A stretch of 64,000 nt of DNA from Thiopseudomonas sp. (GCA_023228985.1 JALOAC010000008.1:20200-84199), one strand, 5' to 3'. Positions 43,645-52,802 are shown, counted from the stretch's first letter. Translations and numbers: made by a program. Notes: generated from the sequence alone by a model not told the origin.

Positions 43645-45051
43645 ATGAGCAGTGAAAAAACCAACCAATCCTGGGGTGGCCGTTTTAGCGAACCGGTCGA
43701 TGCCTTTGTAGCTCGTTTTACCGCGTCGGTCGATTTTGATAAGCGTTTATACAAGCACGATATTATGGGATCCTTGGCGCATGCCAAGATGCTGACTCAG
43801 GTTGGCGTGCTGAGCGAGCCTGAGCTTAAAGCGATTGAGGACGGCTTAACCGCCATCCAGCAGGAAATCGAAGCGGGCGAGTTTGACTGGCGTGTCGACC
43901 TAGAAGACGTGCACATGAATATCGAGGCGCGCCTCACTGAACGCATCGGCATTACGGGTAAAAAACTGCATACCGGGCGCAGTCGTAATGACCAAGTAGC
44001 GACCGATATTCGCCTGTGGTTGCGAGATGAGATTGATCAAATATTAGCGGAAATCACCCGCCTGCAAGAAGGCTTGTTGGGCTTGGCCGAGGCTGAAGCG
44101 GATACCGTCATGCCCGGCTTTACCCATTTGCAAACTGCCCAGCCGGTGACCTTTGGTCATCATCTGATGGCGTGGTTTGAAATGCTGTCGCGTGACTATG
44201 AACGTTTAGTAGACTGCCGCAAGCGTACTAACAGCATGCCTTTAGGCAGTGCTGCTCTGGCAGGAACGACCTATCCGATTGACCGCGCTCTTACTTGTGA
44301 GCTGCTGGGGTTTGAAGCCATTTCCGGCAACTCGTTGGATGGCGTGTCGGATCGTGATTTTGCTATTGAGTTTTGTGCCGCCGCCAGCATAGCTATGATG
44401 CATATGTCGCGCTTTTCAGAAGAGTTGGTGATGTGGGCTTCAGCGCAGTTTCGTTTTATTGACTTGCCGGATCGTTTTTGCACCGGCAGCTCGATTATGC
44501 CGCAAAAGAAAAATCCAGATGTGCCCGAGTTAATTCGTGGCAAAACGGGTCGTGCCTTTGGTGCGCTGGTGGGTCTGTTAACCCTGATGAAAGGTCAGCC
44601 GCTGGCTTACAACAAAGACAACCAAGAAGACAAAGAACCTTTGTTTGATGCCGCGGATACGTTGCGCGATAGTTTGCGTGCTTTTGCCGATATGGTGCCC
44701 GCGATCAAACCTAGGCGCGAGTTTATGAGAGAAGCTGCGTTGCGTGGTTTCTCTACCGCAACAGACTTGGCCGACTATTTGGTGGGCAAGGGTCTGCCTT
44801 TTCGTGATTGCCATGAAATTGTTGGTTTGGCCGTGCGTTATGGTGTGGATCAGGAAAAAGATTTAGCAGAAATGAGTCTAGAAGAACTGCGCCAGTTTAG
44901 TGAACATATTACTGAAGATGTGTTTGCGGTGCTGACGTTGGAAGGTTCAGTGAATGCACGCGACCATATTGGTGGTACGGCACCGGCGCAGGTGCGCAAG
45001 GCTGTAGCGCGTGGGCGTGAGCTGATAGCGGCACGCTATAGCAGTCGCTAA
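43645..45051 (+). CDS. argH: Argininosuccinate lyase
   Basis: ArgH splits argininosuccinate into arginine and fumarate, the last step of arginine synthesis. The ATG at 43645 (MSSEKTNQSWGGRFSEP) fits the family better than the TTG at 43630. The 468-residue protein shows DVHMNIEARL, HTGRSRNDQVATD, GFTHLQTAQPVTFGH and the signature GSSIMPQKKNPD with the catalytic Ser. In P. aeruginosa, argH lies beside algZ; here that pair is split and argH stands before the cyaA-lysA block, so one of the two segments has moved. Confidence 0.97.
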   Translation: MSSEKTNQSWGGRFSEPVDAFVARFTASVDFDKRLYKHDIMGSLAHAKMLTQVGVLSEPELKAIEDGLTAIQQEIEAGEFDWRVDLEDVHMNIEARLTERIGITGKKLHTGRSRNDQVATDIRLWLRDEIDQILAEITRLQEGLLGLAEAEADTVMPGFTHLQTAQPVTFGHHLMAWFEMLSRDYERLVDCRKRTNSMPLGSAALAGTTYPIDRALTCELLGFEAISGNSLDGVSDRDFAIEFCAAASIAMMHMSRFSEELVMWASAQFRFIDLPDRFCTGSSIMPQKKNPDVPELIRGKTGRAFGALVGLLTLMKGQPLAYNKDNQEDKEPLFDAADTLRDSLRAFADMVPAIKPRREFMREAALRGFSTATDLADYLVGKGLPFRDCHEIVGLAVRYGVDQEKDLAEMSLEELRQFSEHITEDVFAVLTLEGSVNARDHIGGTAPAQVRKAVARGRELIAARYSSR

Positions 45052-45082
45052 GTCCAGAGTAAGTAGATGCAGAGGCACATGA

Positions 45083-45544
45083 ATGACAGATAAACCAAGA
45101 GATGCACGCTACCAAGTGTCTGCAGATCGTGAGTCGGCGGTGCGTCGCGTCCGCTATGTAGAAACCAACCGTGGTGATGCAGACGAATGTACGCTGTGCC
45201 AACTGGATGAAGGCGTTATTGAATCTGCTGCAGGCAGTGCACAGATAGCCAGTGAGTCGCAGGATGAGCAACAGCCAGAAACAGAAGAAGCACAGTTTGT
45301 TCGTCAGCAGTTATTTGAGGCCATTGAAAATCAATTGCGCGATAATGATCCACCTTTCGTGCAATCTGTACTAAATAAACTTGTACTAGTTGGGATTGGG
45401 CGAGAGGAAGCTGTAGAAATGATGGCGTACATCTTGTCCTTGGAAATACAAAAGACTCTGAGCCAGGACAGTGGTTTTGATCTGCAGAACTACGAAAAAA
45501 TGTTGCGGGCGCTACCTGACTTGCCCGATGATGAAGATGCATAA
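45083..45544 (+). CDS. Hypothetical protein, 153 residues, with CxxC and acidic C-terminus
   Basis: I do not recognise this gene with confidence. The first 45 residues are basic and contain ECTLCQ; residues 50-75 are Gln/Glu-rich and likely disordered. The C-terminal half is helical (LFEAIENQLRDNDPPFVQSV, then LVGIGREEAVEMMAYILSLEI) and ends in an acidic tail LPDLPDDEDA. The half beginning IENQLRDNDPP recalls DUF1841-type proteins, but this is an impression from memory. An AGAGG site lies 7 bp before the ATG, and codon use matches the neighbours, so it is a real gene. It sits 31 bp after argH. Confidence 0.75.
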   Translation: MTDKPRDARYQVSADRESAVRRVRYVETNRGDADECTLCQLDEGVIESAAGSAQIASESQDEQQPETEEAQFVRQQLFEAIENQLRDNDPPFVQSVLNKLVLVGIGREEAVEMMAYILSLEIQKTLSQDSGFDLQNYEKMLRALPDLPDDEDA

Positions 45545-45597
45545 AACCGTAGCATTAAGCCACGGTACTGAATTTATTTCGCCACTTAGGAGGCATT

Positions 45598-45834
45598 ATG
45601 TCTTGGACTGATGAATTATTCGCTGAGCTGGAAGTGCTGAGCCTATACCCTTTAGAAAGCGCCCAAGAGGGCATCAAGGTTCGCAGCAGCGCCGATCCCA
45701 TTAAAGTGGCGGCGGTTGAGCGTTTGTTTGACAAAGGCTTGGTGGACCAAAAAGATGGCGGTTATTTGACCTCGCTGGGTTTGGAAGCAGTACGCAACCT
45801 CAGCACACTTAAAACAATTCTGACCACTCCCTAG
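45598..45834 (+). CDS. TIGR02647-type small conserved protein
   Basis: This 78-residue protein begins MSWTDELFAELEVLSLYPLE and contains AAVERLFDKGLVDQKDGGYLTSLG, which matches my memory of the TIGR02647 family of gammaproteobacterial proteins. The second half looks like a small winged-helix element, so nucleic-acid binding is possible but unproven. AGGAGG lies just before the ATG, so translation should be strong. It lies 53 bp after the 153-residue hypothetical gene and 92 bp before cyaA. Confidence 0.8.
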   Translation: MSWTDELFAELEVLSLYPLESAQEGIKVRSSADPIKVAAVERLFDKGLVDQKDGGYLTSLGLEAVRNLSTLKTILTTP

Positions 45835-45852
45835 TTATTAGTTATCGGGTAT

Positions 45853-45877
45853 GCCAAGTTACGCAATGTTACTTGGC
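45853..45877. terminator. Weak hairpin between the TIGR02647 gene and cyaA
   Basis: GCCAAGT and ACTTGGC form a 7-bp stem around an 11-base loop. No T-run follows, so the assignment is tentative. Confidence 0.3.
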
Positions 45878-45926
45878 GTACTCTCGACTTAAATCCATTC
45901 CAGGTACCCTCATATTTTAAATAAAC

Positions 45927-48752
45927 ATGGCAGAAATTCGTCCCAATATAGATGAAGGCATTGACCGCAAGGATTTAACGCGTTTACAGCAGCGTTTCCT
46001 GATGGTTAACAACAAGCGTATCGAGCGTGCTAATTGTACGCTGTCGAGCCGACAACAGTTGGTGCTGCGTCTACTGCCATTATTGCTGCATACCAACCAT
46101 CCGCTACTACCGGGTTATGTCTCAGGAACAACGCCGGCTGGGTTTACTACCTATGAGCCTAAGCCTGAACTGGTGCAGGAAGCGCAGGGCTTGGCACGCT
46201 CTTTTGTCTATCGTCCCGCCCGAGGTTATAACCAAAATCAGCTTTATAGCCTGTTTTTAATGGGCAGTTCAGGCTCGATTGGTTATGTAGAACAAAGTGA
46301 TATGGATTTCTGGCTTTGTTATGACCCCACGCTGGATCCGCAGTCCGTGGCTGAGCTACGCCGTAAATGCGATGACTTGCAAGTCTGGGCGGCCAGTATG
46401 GGCGCTGAAATACATATTTTTTTGATTGATCCACAGCAGTTTGCCTCGGGTGAAAAAGAAGGGCAGTTAACCTCGGATGACTGTGGCACCACGCAGCATT
46501 ATTTATTGTTGGATGAGTTTTACCGCACCGCTGTTTGGTTAGCTGGACGCACGCCTATTTGGTGGTATGTGCCTGTGTATGAAGAACATAGGTATGCAGA
46601 GTATTGCAAAATATTGCTCGATAAACGCTTTGTGCGTGAGCATGAGGTGGTGGACTTGGGCCACTTAGCGCGTATTCCGGCTGGTGAGTTTGTCAGTGCC
46701 GGTATGTGGCAGCTGTATAAGGGTATTGAAGCGCCCTATAAATCGTTACTAAAGCTGCTGTTGATTGAGGTGTACGCCTCTGAGTACCCAAACGTTGACT
46801 GCATTAGCCTGCAATTCAAGCAAGCTATTTATCAAGACACTATTAATTTTGATGAGCTTGATGCCTATGTGATGCTTTATCGTCGTTTAGCCAAGTATTT
46901 AACAGAGCGTGGTGAAAACGAGCGTTTGGAATTAATGCGTCGCTGTTTTTATCTGAAAGTAGAAAAAAAACTCTCCCAAGGGCTTACTCATCGAAATAAA
47001 AGCTGGCAGCGCACCCTGTTGGAAAAGCTAACCCAGCAATGGCAGTGGTCAGAAAAAGAGCTGCAGCACTTGGATGGCCGCGATCAATGGAAAACCATGG
47101 AAGTACAGGTTGAGCGGCGACTCTTAGTGTCTGAGTTGATGTACAGCTACCGTTTTTTAAGTCAGTTAGCGCAACGGCTGCAAGTGGTCAGTGCGATTAA
47201 TGCGCGGGATTTGGCCATATTGGGGCGACGCCTGTATGCAGCGTTTGAGCGTAAGGCCGATAAAGTCGAGTTTATTAATCCGGGTATTGCGCCCAACTTA
47301 GCCGAAGATACACTCACGCTGGTTGAGTGCTTTGCCGATGATAGGTCAGAGCATTACTGGGCTTTGTATCCCGGGAGCGTGACCCAGCAAAACTGGCGCT
47401 ACCATACCCCGCTTAAGCGTATGCGCGAGTTGATGGCTTTGTTGGTATGGGCGCACTTTAACGCTGTGGTGGATGCCGGCACGCGTATTAGTGTGCTGAC
47501 GAGCACCAGCGATCTGCGTGAGCGTGAGCTGTATGGGATTTTCCAAAGTTTACGGCAAAATTTTGCTTTGCCCCTGCGCAAGGTTTCAGAAACTGAGCTG
47601 CTGAGCCAGTCGTATCCCGTACGGGTACTGTTGTTGGTAAACGTGGGTGTCGATCCACTGCCTTTGCTCAGTCAGCACAATGTGCACATTGCTACCGAAC
47701 AAACCAACGTGTTGGATTTTTCTGGGCGACGCGAAAATTTGGTACTGACCTTGGATCATATCGTTATCAATAACTGGAACGAAATGCTGGTGCGGCGTTT
47801 TAGCGGTGAAAGTGCTTTGTTGGATTGCTTGGCGGCACTGCTCAATGAGTATGCCAAAACCACAGTGATACCTGATGTGCAGGTGGAGTGTTTCTGCCGT
47901 AATCGTGCGCGGGCCATTTCCCAGCGGGTTAGCGAGGTGGTTATTCAGGCTTTTATGCATGCACGTAATTACCCGAGCAGTCGTTACTTGTTGCAGGTGC
48001 AGGATTACTTCCAGATTTTAGAGCTTAAAGACGGGGTTGCCAGCCAGCATACAATGCCTAGTCTGGCAAGCCTTGAAACTTATTTGGGGCGTAACCAAGC
48101 AGAGTGCCTGCCTTGGCAAATTGATGAATACAGTCTGCAGGGGCATGCCTTAAAGTATATTTTGCCTTTAGCGCAGCCGCATAAGGTGCAGGTGTATTAT
48201 CGTATCCAGGGTGAAGAAGCAGAGATCTATGTGCTCGACGAGCGCAACAGTCTGTTTAAGCAGCGCCTAGCATTTACCACTGAACAAGCCTTGTTGATGC
48301 CCCTGCAACGCTTTTTTACTGCTTTGCAGTATCGCCGCTTTGCTACCGAAGTTATTGAACAGCCGAGCTTTGAGTTGCCGTATCAGCTTGAATACTATCG
48401 TTTATGGCCTGACGGTACCTACGCTGTGCAGCGTGTTGAGCCAGCACAACCTGCCTTGTTGGGTCAGGATACGTTTTACTCGGTGCAGGCCATTATTAGT
48501 AGTGCTGGCGCGGTGACGCTCTACTGTAATCATCAGGAATTTACCGAGCTTGAATATGGCGACAAGCTGTACGAAAAAGTTGCAGGTACTATTTTGGCGA
48601 TGCGTCGCTCAGCCGAGCCTTATCCGTGTTATATCACGGATTTGGATTTATCCAGACGCTTGCCCGCCGAAGAGTTGCAAACCGTACGCTTTTTAAAGAA
48701 AAAAGCGGAGCTGGAGCGGCGACTCAATACAGCGATGCAAACCTTTGTTTAA
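45927..48752 (+). CDS. cyaA: Class I adenylate cyclase
   Basis: CyaA makes cyclic AMP from ATP; in Pseudomonas the signal is read by Vfr (known there). The 941-residue protein carries the nucleotidyltransferase motif FLMGSSGSIGYVEQSDMDFW with GSS at residues 113-115 and the metal-binding Asp pair in SDMD (124-127). The N-terminal catalytic half is followed by a long regulatory half of the enterobacterial type. Full length and intact motifs indicate activity. It converges with cyaY (16-bp gap), the same arrangement as in P. aeruginosa. Confidence 0.96.
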   Translation: MAEIRPNIDEGIDRKDLTRLQQRFLMVNNKRIERANCTLSSRQQLVLRLLPLLLHTNHPLLPGYVSGTTPAGFTTYEPKPELVQEAQGLARSFVYRPARGYNQNQLYSLFLMGSSGSIGYVEQSDMDFWLCYDPTLDPQSVAELRRKCDDLQVWAASMGAEIHIFLIDPQQFASGEKEGQLTSDDCGTTQHYLLLDEFYRTAVWLAGRTPIWWYVPVYEEHRYAEYCKILLDKRFVREHEVVDLGHLARIPAGEFVSAGMWQLYKGIEAPYKSLLKLLLIEVYASEYPNVDCISLQFKQAIYQDTINFDELDAYVMLYRRLAKYLTERGENERLELMRRCFYLKVEKKLSQGLTHRNKSWQRTLLEKLTQQWQWSEKELQHLDGRDQWKTMEVQVERRLLVSELMYSYRFLSQLAQRLQVVSAINARDLAILGRRLYAAFERKADKVEFINPGIAPNLAEDTLTLVECFADDRSEHYWALYPGSVTQQNWRYHTPLKRMRELMALLVWAHFNAVVDAGTRISVLTSTSDLRERELYGIFQSLRQNFALPLRKVSETELLSQSYPVRVLLLVNVGVDPLPLLSQHNVHIATEQTNVLDFSGRRENLVLTLDHIVINNWNEMLVRRFSGESALLDCLAALLNEYAKTTVIPDVQVECFCRNRARAISQRVSEVVIQAFMHARNYPSSRYLLQVQDYFQILELKDGVASQHTMPSLASLETYLGRNQAECLPWQIDEYSLQGHALKYILPLAQPHKVQVYYRIQGEEAEIYVLDERNSLFKQRLAFTTEQALLMPLQRFFTALQYRRFATEVIEQPSFELPYQLEYYRLWPDGTYAVQRVEPAQPALLGQDTFYSVQAIISSAGAVTLYCNHQEFTELEYGDKLYEKVAGTILAMRRSAEPYPCYITDLDLSRRLPAEELQTVRFLKKKAELERRLNTAMQTFV

Positions 48753-48768
48753 ACGGATTCTCTGCTGT

Positions 48769-49101
48769 TTATAGTGGTGGGAAATCGAGCGCAACTTCTG
48801 CTTGTTCAGCAAAGATTTTGTTGAGCATGGCGTCTAAATATAGCTGCTCTGTAGCGCAATACCAGCGTTGCTCAGTGTGCAGGTAATCAAAATGAAATCC
48901 ACCACTGCGTGCGGCTAACCACAGTTGTTTAAGGGGTTCTTGACGGCTGAAAATCAGCTGACTGCCGTTGATGAAAGTAATGGTTAATACGCCGCCTTGA
49001 TTTTCTATATCTAAATCGAGTTCGGATTCATCAAACAAATCTTCTAGCTGCTCTTGTAACGTATCAATCAGATCATGAAATTGGCTTGAATTTAGGGACA
49101 T
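48769..49101 (-). CDS. cyaY: Frataxin-like iron-binding protein CyaY
   Basis: CyaY binds iron and tunes iron-sulfur cluster assembly on IscS. The 110-residue protein has the acidic first helix (HDLIDTLQEQLEDLFDESELDLDIENQG) that forms the iron site, then the beta strands with GVLTITFINGSQLIFSRQEP and the LWLAARSGGFHFDY motif, all typical. It is divergent from lptM and convergent with cyaA, the conserved order of this locus. Confidence 0.96.
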   Translation of the reverse strand: MSLNSSQFHDLIDTLQEQLEDLFDESELDLDIENQGGVLTITFINGSQLIFSRQEPLKQLWLAARSGGFHFDYLHTEQRWYCATEQLYLDAMLNKIFAEQAEVALDFPPL

Positions 49102-49218
49102 TGGCTTTTCCTCGGGCAGGCTCTGAATGGTACAAAGCTGCTAAACTAAAAATTAGTCAAGAACTTGCGGTGTGGGTATACTCGCAACAATTTATCGCAA
49201 CAGTATAGGATGTTCCAG

Positions 49219-49359
49219 ATGAAACGCCTTGCGCTTTCTTTTATTAGCTTGATTGCAATTTGCGCCGTGCTCAGTGGTTGTGGACAAAAAGGGCCACTGT
49301 ATGATCCTGAAGACGAAAAAGCAGCCCATGAACATCGCCGCGATCGTTATGAGTTATAG
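49219..49359 (+). CDS. lptM: LptM (LppL/YifL) small lipoprotein
   Basis: The ATG at 49219 (MKRLALSFISLIAICAVLSG) gives a 46-residue lipoprotein, with AGGA 8 bp upstream; the frame extends to 49165 without a signal-like start. The lipobox is VLSGC, with acylation at Cys21, followed by the signature GQKGPLYDP. LptM stabilises the LptD-LptE outer-membrane LPS translocon in E. coli (family knowledge). Its place just before lysA is the same as for lppL in P. aeruginosa. The gap to lysA is 9 bp. Confidence 0.92.
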   Translation: MKRLALSFISLIAICAVLSGCGQKGPLYDPEDEKAAHEHRRDRYEL

Positions 49360-49368
49360 GATATTAAT

Positions 49369-50616
49369 GTGAGTCAATTTGAGTATCGTGACGGTCTGCT
49401 ATACGCCGAAGATGTAGCCTTGACCGAAGTGGCCAAGAAGTTTGGCACGCCTACTTATGTGTATTCCCGCGCTCATTTAGAGCAGCAATACAACAGCTAC
49501 GCCGATGCGCTGGCTGGTATGCCGCATTTGGTATGTTTTGCCGTAAAAGCCAACTCTAATTTAGCGGTTTTGAACGTGTTGGCACGACTAGGTGCTGGTT
49601 TTGATATTGTTTCTGGTGGCGAGTTAGAGCGTGTGCTGGCTGCCGGTGGGCAAGCCAATAAGATAGTGTTTTCAGGTGTAGGTAAAACTCGAGCAGAGAT
49701 GCATCGTGCGCTACAGGTGGGAATTCATTGCTTTAATCTGGAGTCATTGGACGAGCTTGAGCGACTGCAAGAAGTCGCCGCTGAGTTGGGCGTGCAGGCG
49801 CCAGTCTCGGTACGCGTCAATCCCGATGTTGATGCGGGTACGCACCCCTATATTTCTACGGGTCTTAAAGACAATAAGTTTGGGATTGCCATCCATGAGG
49901 CAGAGGCGGTTTATCAGCGCGCGGCACAGCTGCCGAACATAACTATTTTGGGTGTGGATTGCCATATTGGCTCACAGTTAACCAGTCTTGAGCCCTTTTT
50001 AGATGCACTTGAGCGCGTGCTTATCTTGGTTGATCACCTAGCTGAATTAGGCATTAACATTGAGCATCTTGACTTGGGCGGTGGCTTGGGTGTGCGTTAT
50101 CGCGATGAAGAACCGCCCTGTGCTGGTGATTACATTGCTCAAGTTAGACAACGCTTGGCAGGTCGTCAGCTAACCCTTATTTTTGAGCCTGGTCGTTATA
50201 TCGCGGCCAATGCCGGTGTCTTGCTCACGCAGGTAGAGTATTTAAAACATGGCGCTGACAAAGACTTTGCCATCGTTGATGCGGCGATGAATGATTTGAT
50301 TCGCCCTGCCTTGTATGAAGCCTGGATGGATATCAAGCCCGTGCAGCCGCGCCAAGGCACGCCACGCCATTATGATGTGGTGGGGCCGGTGTGTGAAACA
50401 GGTGATTTTCTGGGTAAAGACCGCCCGCTTTGTCTGCAAGAAGGCGATTTGCTAGCGGTGTGCTCGGCTGGTGCGTATGGTTTTGTGATGGCCTCGAATT
50501 ACAACAGTCGCGGCCGTGCTGCTGAAGTGATGGTCGATGGTGAGCAAATGCAGGTTGTGCGTCAGCGTGAAACCATCGCTGAGCTCTATGCCAATGAGAG
50601 TTTGCTACCGGAGTAA
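49369..50616 (+). CDS. lysA: Diaminopimelate decarboxylase
   Basis: LysA decarboxylates meso-diaminopimelate to L-lysine. The 415-residue fold-type III PLP enzyme shows CFAVKANSNLAVL with the PLP Lys, SGGELERVLAAGG, HIGSQLTSL, the glycine-rich LDLGGGLGVRY and GPVCETGDFLGKDR with the catalytic Cys. All appear intact. The GTG start is preceded by TAGGA. Its substrate is normally supplied by DapF, encoded by the next gene in other genomes; here that gene is degenerate, although LysA itself is not. Confidence 0.97.
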   Translation: MSQFEYRDGLLYAEDVALTEVAKKFGTPTYVYSRAHLEQQYNSYADALAGMPHLVCFAVKANSNLAVLNVLARLGAGFDIVSGGELERVLAAGGQANKIVFSGVGKTRAEMHRALQVGIHCFNLESLDELERLQEVAAELGVQAPVSVRVNPDVDAGTHPYISTGLKDNKFGIAIHEAEAVYQRAAQLPNITILGVDCHIGSQLTSLEPFLDALERVLILVDHLAELGINIEHLDLGGGLGVRYRDEEPPCAGDYIAQVRQRLAGRQLTLIFEPGRYIAANAGVLLTQVEYLKHGADKDFAIVDAAMNDLIRPALYEAWMDIKPVQPRQGTPRHYDVVGPVCETGDFLGKDRPLCLQEGDLLAVCSAGAYGFVMASNYNSRGRAAEVMVDGEQMQVVRQRETIAELYANESLLPE

Positions 50617-50618
50617 AT

Positions 50619-51218
50619 ATGTTACTACGCTTTAGCAAAATGCATTGTCTGGGCGATGATTTGATGCTGGTTGAACTACTCAGTCAGCATGCGTTTATCA
50701 ATCCTCGCCAAGTACAACAGTGGTCATCGCGCGCACGTGGCGTAGGCTTTAAGCGTTTTGTGCTGATCGAGGTGCCGCGGCAACCGGAGGTGGATTTTAG
50801 CTGCCGCGTATATGCACAAGACGGCACGGAACTAGATTGCTCCTTTGTCGACCTATGCTGTGTGACTCGTTTGCTAATGGAAAAAAAGCTTACTACACAG
50901 CCTGAGCTTAGATTCGATACCCGCACCGGACAGCAAAACACATGCTTATCAATTGATGGTTGGGTGAGCGTCGAATACCCGCTACAAAACTTTACCCAAC
51001 TAGAATTTGCACAAAGCTGGCAGGTTGATCTGGGTGAAAACTATCAAGACACCAATCTAGCAGCAGCGCTATCTGTTAAACAGCAGGACGGGCAGCACAA
51101 TAAGCTGCGTCTTGAATTAGTAAAGGATGAACTCAGCCTTAGCCTGTGTTTTGAACAGCAAAAAGTAGAGTTGCGCGGCTTGGCTACGCGTACTTTTGAA
51201 GGACAGATTAGGATATGA
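50619..51218 (+). CDS. Degenerate, internally shortened diaminopimelate epimerase homologue (probably inactive)
   Basis: The 199-residue product sits exactly where dapF belongs (2 bp after lysA, overlapping DUF484 by ATGA). Its N-terminus MLLRFSKMHCLGDD matches DapF, but the usual HGLGND is changed. The first active-site loop CGNGARC reads CSFVDLC (74-80): Cys74 remains, the Gly-Asn-Gly-Ala-Arg residues do not. About 75 residues before the C-terminal segment are missing, including the ACGSGA loop with the second catalytic Cys. Residues 148-199 realign with the DapF end (GLATRTFEGQIRI). The normal length is about 275. The frame is open and coupled, so it is probably translated, but epimerase activity is not expected. 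Confidence 0.82.
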   Translation: MLLRFSKMHCLGDDLMLVELLSQHAFINPRQVQQWSSRARGVGFKRFVLIEVPRQPEVDFSCRVYAQDGTELDCSFVDLCCVTRLLMEKKLTTQPELRFDTRTGQQNTCLSIDGWVSVEYPLQNFTQLEFAQSWQVDLGENYQDTNLAAALSVKQQDGQHNKLRLELVKDELSLSLCFEQQKVELRGLATRTFEGQIRI

Positions 51219-51904
51219 CTGATACCCAAGGTGAAGTGAAAATACTGGACGATGCGCTAGTGGCTGATTATCTGCGCCGGCATCCGCATTTTTTTCTAGC
51301 ACAGGATGATCTGCTGGCAGATTTAAAAATACCTCATGCGCGCGGTACATCGGTGTCGCTGGTTGAACGGCAATTGGCTGTTTTGCGTCAACGTGGCTTG
51401 GACATGCGCAGTCGTTTAACACAGCTGCTCGAAGTGGCCAGAGATAATGATCGCTTATTCCAGTTAACCCGTGATTTAACCTTGCAGTTATTGGAAGCGG
51501 ACAATTTAGAAACCTTAGTTGCTGCATTAGAAGACAGTTTGAAACAGAAGTTTCAGGTGGAATTTGTCGGTCTAGTTTTTTTTGCGCAGGAACCTTTAGC
51601 CGTGGGCCGCACAGAGACCTTGGCTGATGCGCAAAAGAAAATCTCGGGTTTATTGGTGGGCACGCCTGTTAGTGGTGCATTGCGTGAGTCTGAGCTGCAG
51701 TTTTTATTTGGTGAGCAGCAAGCGCAAAGTATCCAGTCGGCTGCAGTTATCAGTATTGCCCATAAAGAAAAGCTAGGAGTTTTAGCGTTAGGCAGTGAAA
51801 ACCCGCAACAGTACAGCAACGCGGTAGATACTTTGTTTTTAGACTATATTGCTCAGGTTGTCGCGCGCTTATTGCCTGCGCTGTTAACGAACTCCAAGGG
51901 TTAA
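51215..51904 (+). CDS. DUF484 family protein (GAF-like)
   Basis: This 229-residue protein is the DUF484 member found between dapF and xerC in many gammaproteobacteria. The opening LDDALVADYLRRHPHFFL is typical. A coiled-coil at about 55-95 (LVERQLAVLRQRGLDMRSRL) leads to a GAF-like sensor domain with SAAVISIAHKEKLGVLALGS and a C-terminal helix FLDYIAQVVARLL. Its role is unknown. The ATG overlaps the stop of the DapF-like gene, and xerC starts 1 bp after its own stop, so all three are coupled. Confidence 0.9.
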   Translation: MTDTQGEVKILDDALVADYLRRHPHFFLAQDDLLADLKIPHARGTSVSLVERQLAVLRQRGLDMRSRLTQLLEVARDNDRLFQLTRDLTLQLLEADNLETLVAALEDSLKQKFQVEFVGLVFFAQEPLAVGRTETLADAQKKISGLLVGTPVSGALRESELQFLFGEQQAQSIQSAAVISIAHKEKLGVLALGSENPQQYSNAVDTLFLDYIAQVVARLLPALLTNSKG

Positions 51905-51905
51905 G

Positions 51906-52802
51906 ATGCAGGCGCAGGTGGAGCAGTTTCTCGGCGCGCTAGTGGCGCAGCGTCAGCTATCTGCTCACACCCATAGCGCGTATCGAAACGATCTCAACCA
52001 GCTGCTTGCATGGTTACAGCAACAAGCAATCACCGACTGGCAGCACCTTGAACCTATGCAGGTGCGTGCATGGATGGCTGAACTGTATCGTACTGGGCAT
52101 GCGGTGCGCAGCATCACGCGTAAACTCTCGGCAGTGCGCAGTTTTTATCAGTATTTAATTGTAGAGGGCATGGCGAAAAACAATCCCGCACAAGGGGTTC
52201 GTCCGCCGCGTGGTGAAAAGCGTCTGCCCAAAACTTTAGACGTCGACCGAGTCGATCAGTTTCTTGAGCAACTGCCGCAGCAAACGCCGATAGAAAAGCG
52301 AGACTGCGCGATCTTGGAATTATTGTATTCCTCTGGTCTGCGCTTGGCTGAGTTGGTGGGGTTGGATATAGCAGAGCTGGATTTGGCACAAGGCTTGGTT
52401 AAGGTATTAGGTAAGGGTAATAAAGAGCGTATTCTTCCCGTTGGCCGGCAAGCACGAATCGCCTTGCAAAGCTGGTTGGATGTACGTGAGCAATTAGCCA
52501 AGGATACAGCAGCGGTTTTTGTCGGCGCGCGCGGACAGCGTATTAACCCTTCGGTGGTGCGTGAACAGATTAGGCGCGCCGGTAGCTCAGAGCTGGGGCA
52601 GCATGTGCACCCGCATATGCTACGCCACTCGTTTGCCAGTCATGTATTAGAGTCTTCGCAAGATTTGCGCGCGGTGCAGGAAATGCTTGGGCATGCCAAT
52701 ATCAGCACCACGCAGATCTATACGCACTTGAATTTTCAACATCTAGCCCAGGTTTACGATCAAGCACATCCACGTGCTAAGCGCAAAAATAAGCCTGAGT
52801 AA
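51906..52802 (+). CDS. xerC: Site-specific tyrosine recombinase XerC
   Basis: XerC works with XerD at dif to resolve chromosome dimers. The 298-residue protein has an N-terminal SAM-like core-binding domain (1-90) and a catalytic domain with Arg in SGLRLAEL, Lys in the GKGNKERILPVG beta hairpin, HxxR in HPHMLRHSFASH, and the nucleophile Tyr in TTQIYTHL. All are intact. In P. aeruginosa a HAD-family gene follows; here the LPS core operon follows after 147 bp. Confidence 0.97.
   Translation: MQAQVEQFLGALVAQRQLSAHTHSAYRNDLNQLLAWLQQQAITDWQHLEPMQVRAWMAELYRTGHAVRSITRKLSAVRSFYQYLIVEGMAKNNPAQGVRPPRGEKRLPKTLDVDRVDQFLEQLPQQTPIEKRDCAILELLYSSGLRLAELVGLDIAELDLAQGLVKVLGKGNKERILPVGRQARIALQSWLDVREQLAKDTAAVFVGARGQRINPSVVREQIRRAGSSELGQHVHPHMLRHSFASHVLESSQDLRAVQEMLGHANISTTQIYTHLNFQHLAQVYDQAHPRAKRKNKPE

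Noticed and set aside
50619..51218. Frameshift or sequencing error as the cause of the short dapF
   Set aside because: The missing block is not present in any frame between lysA and DUF484. The frame is continuous and both ends align with DapF, so the change is a deletion plus substitutions, not a simple frame error.
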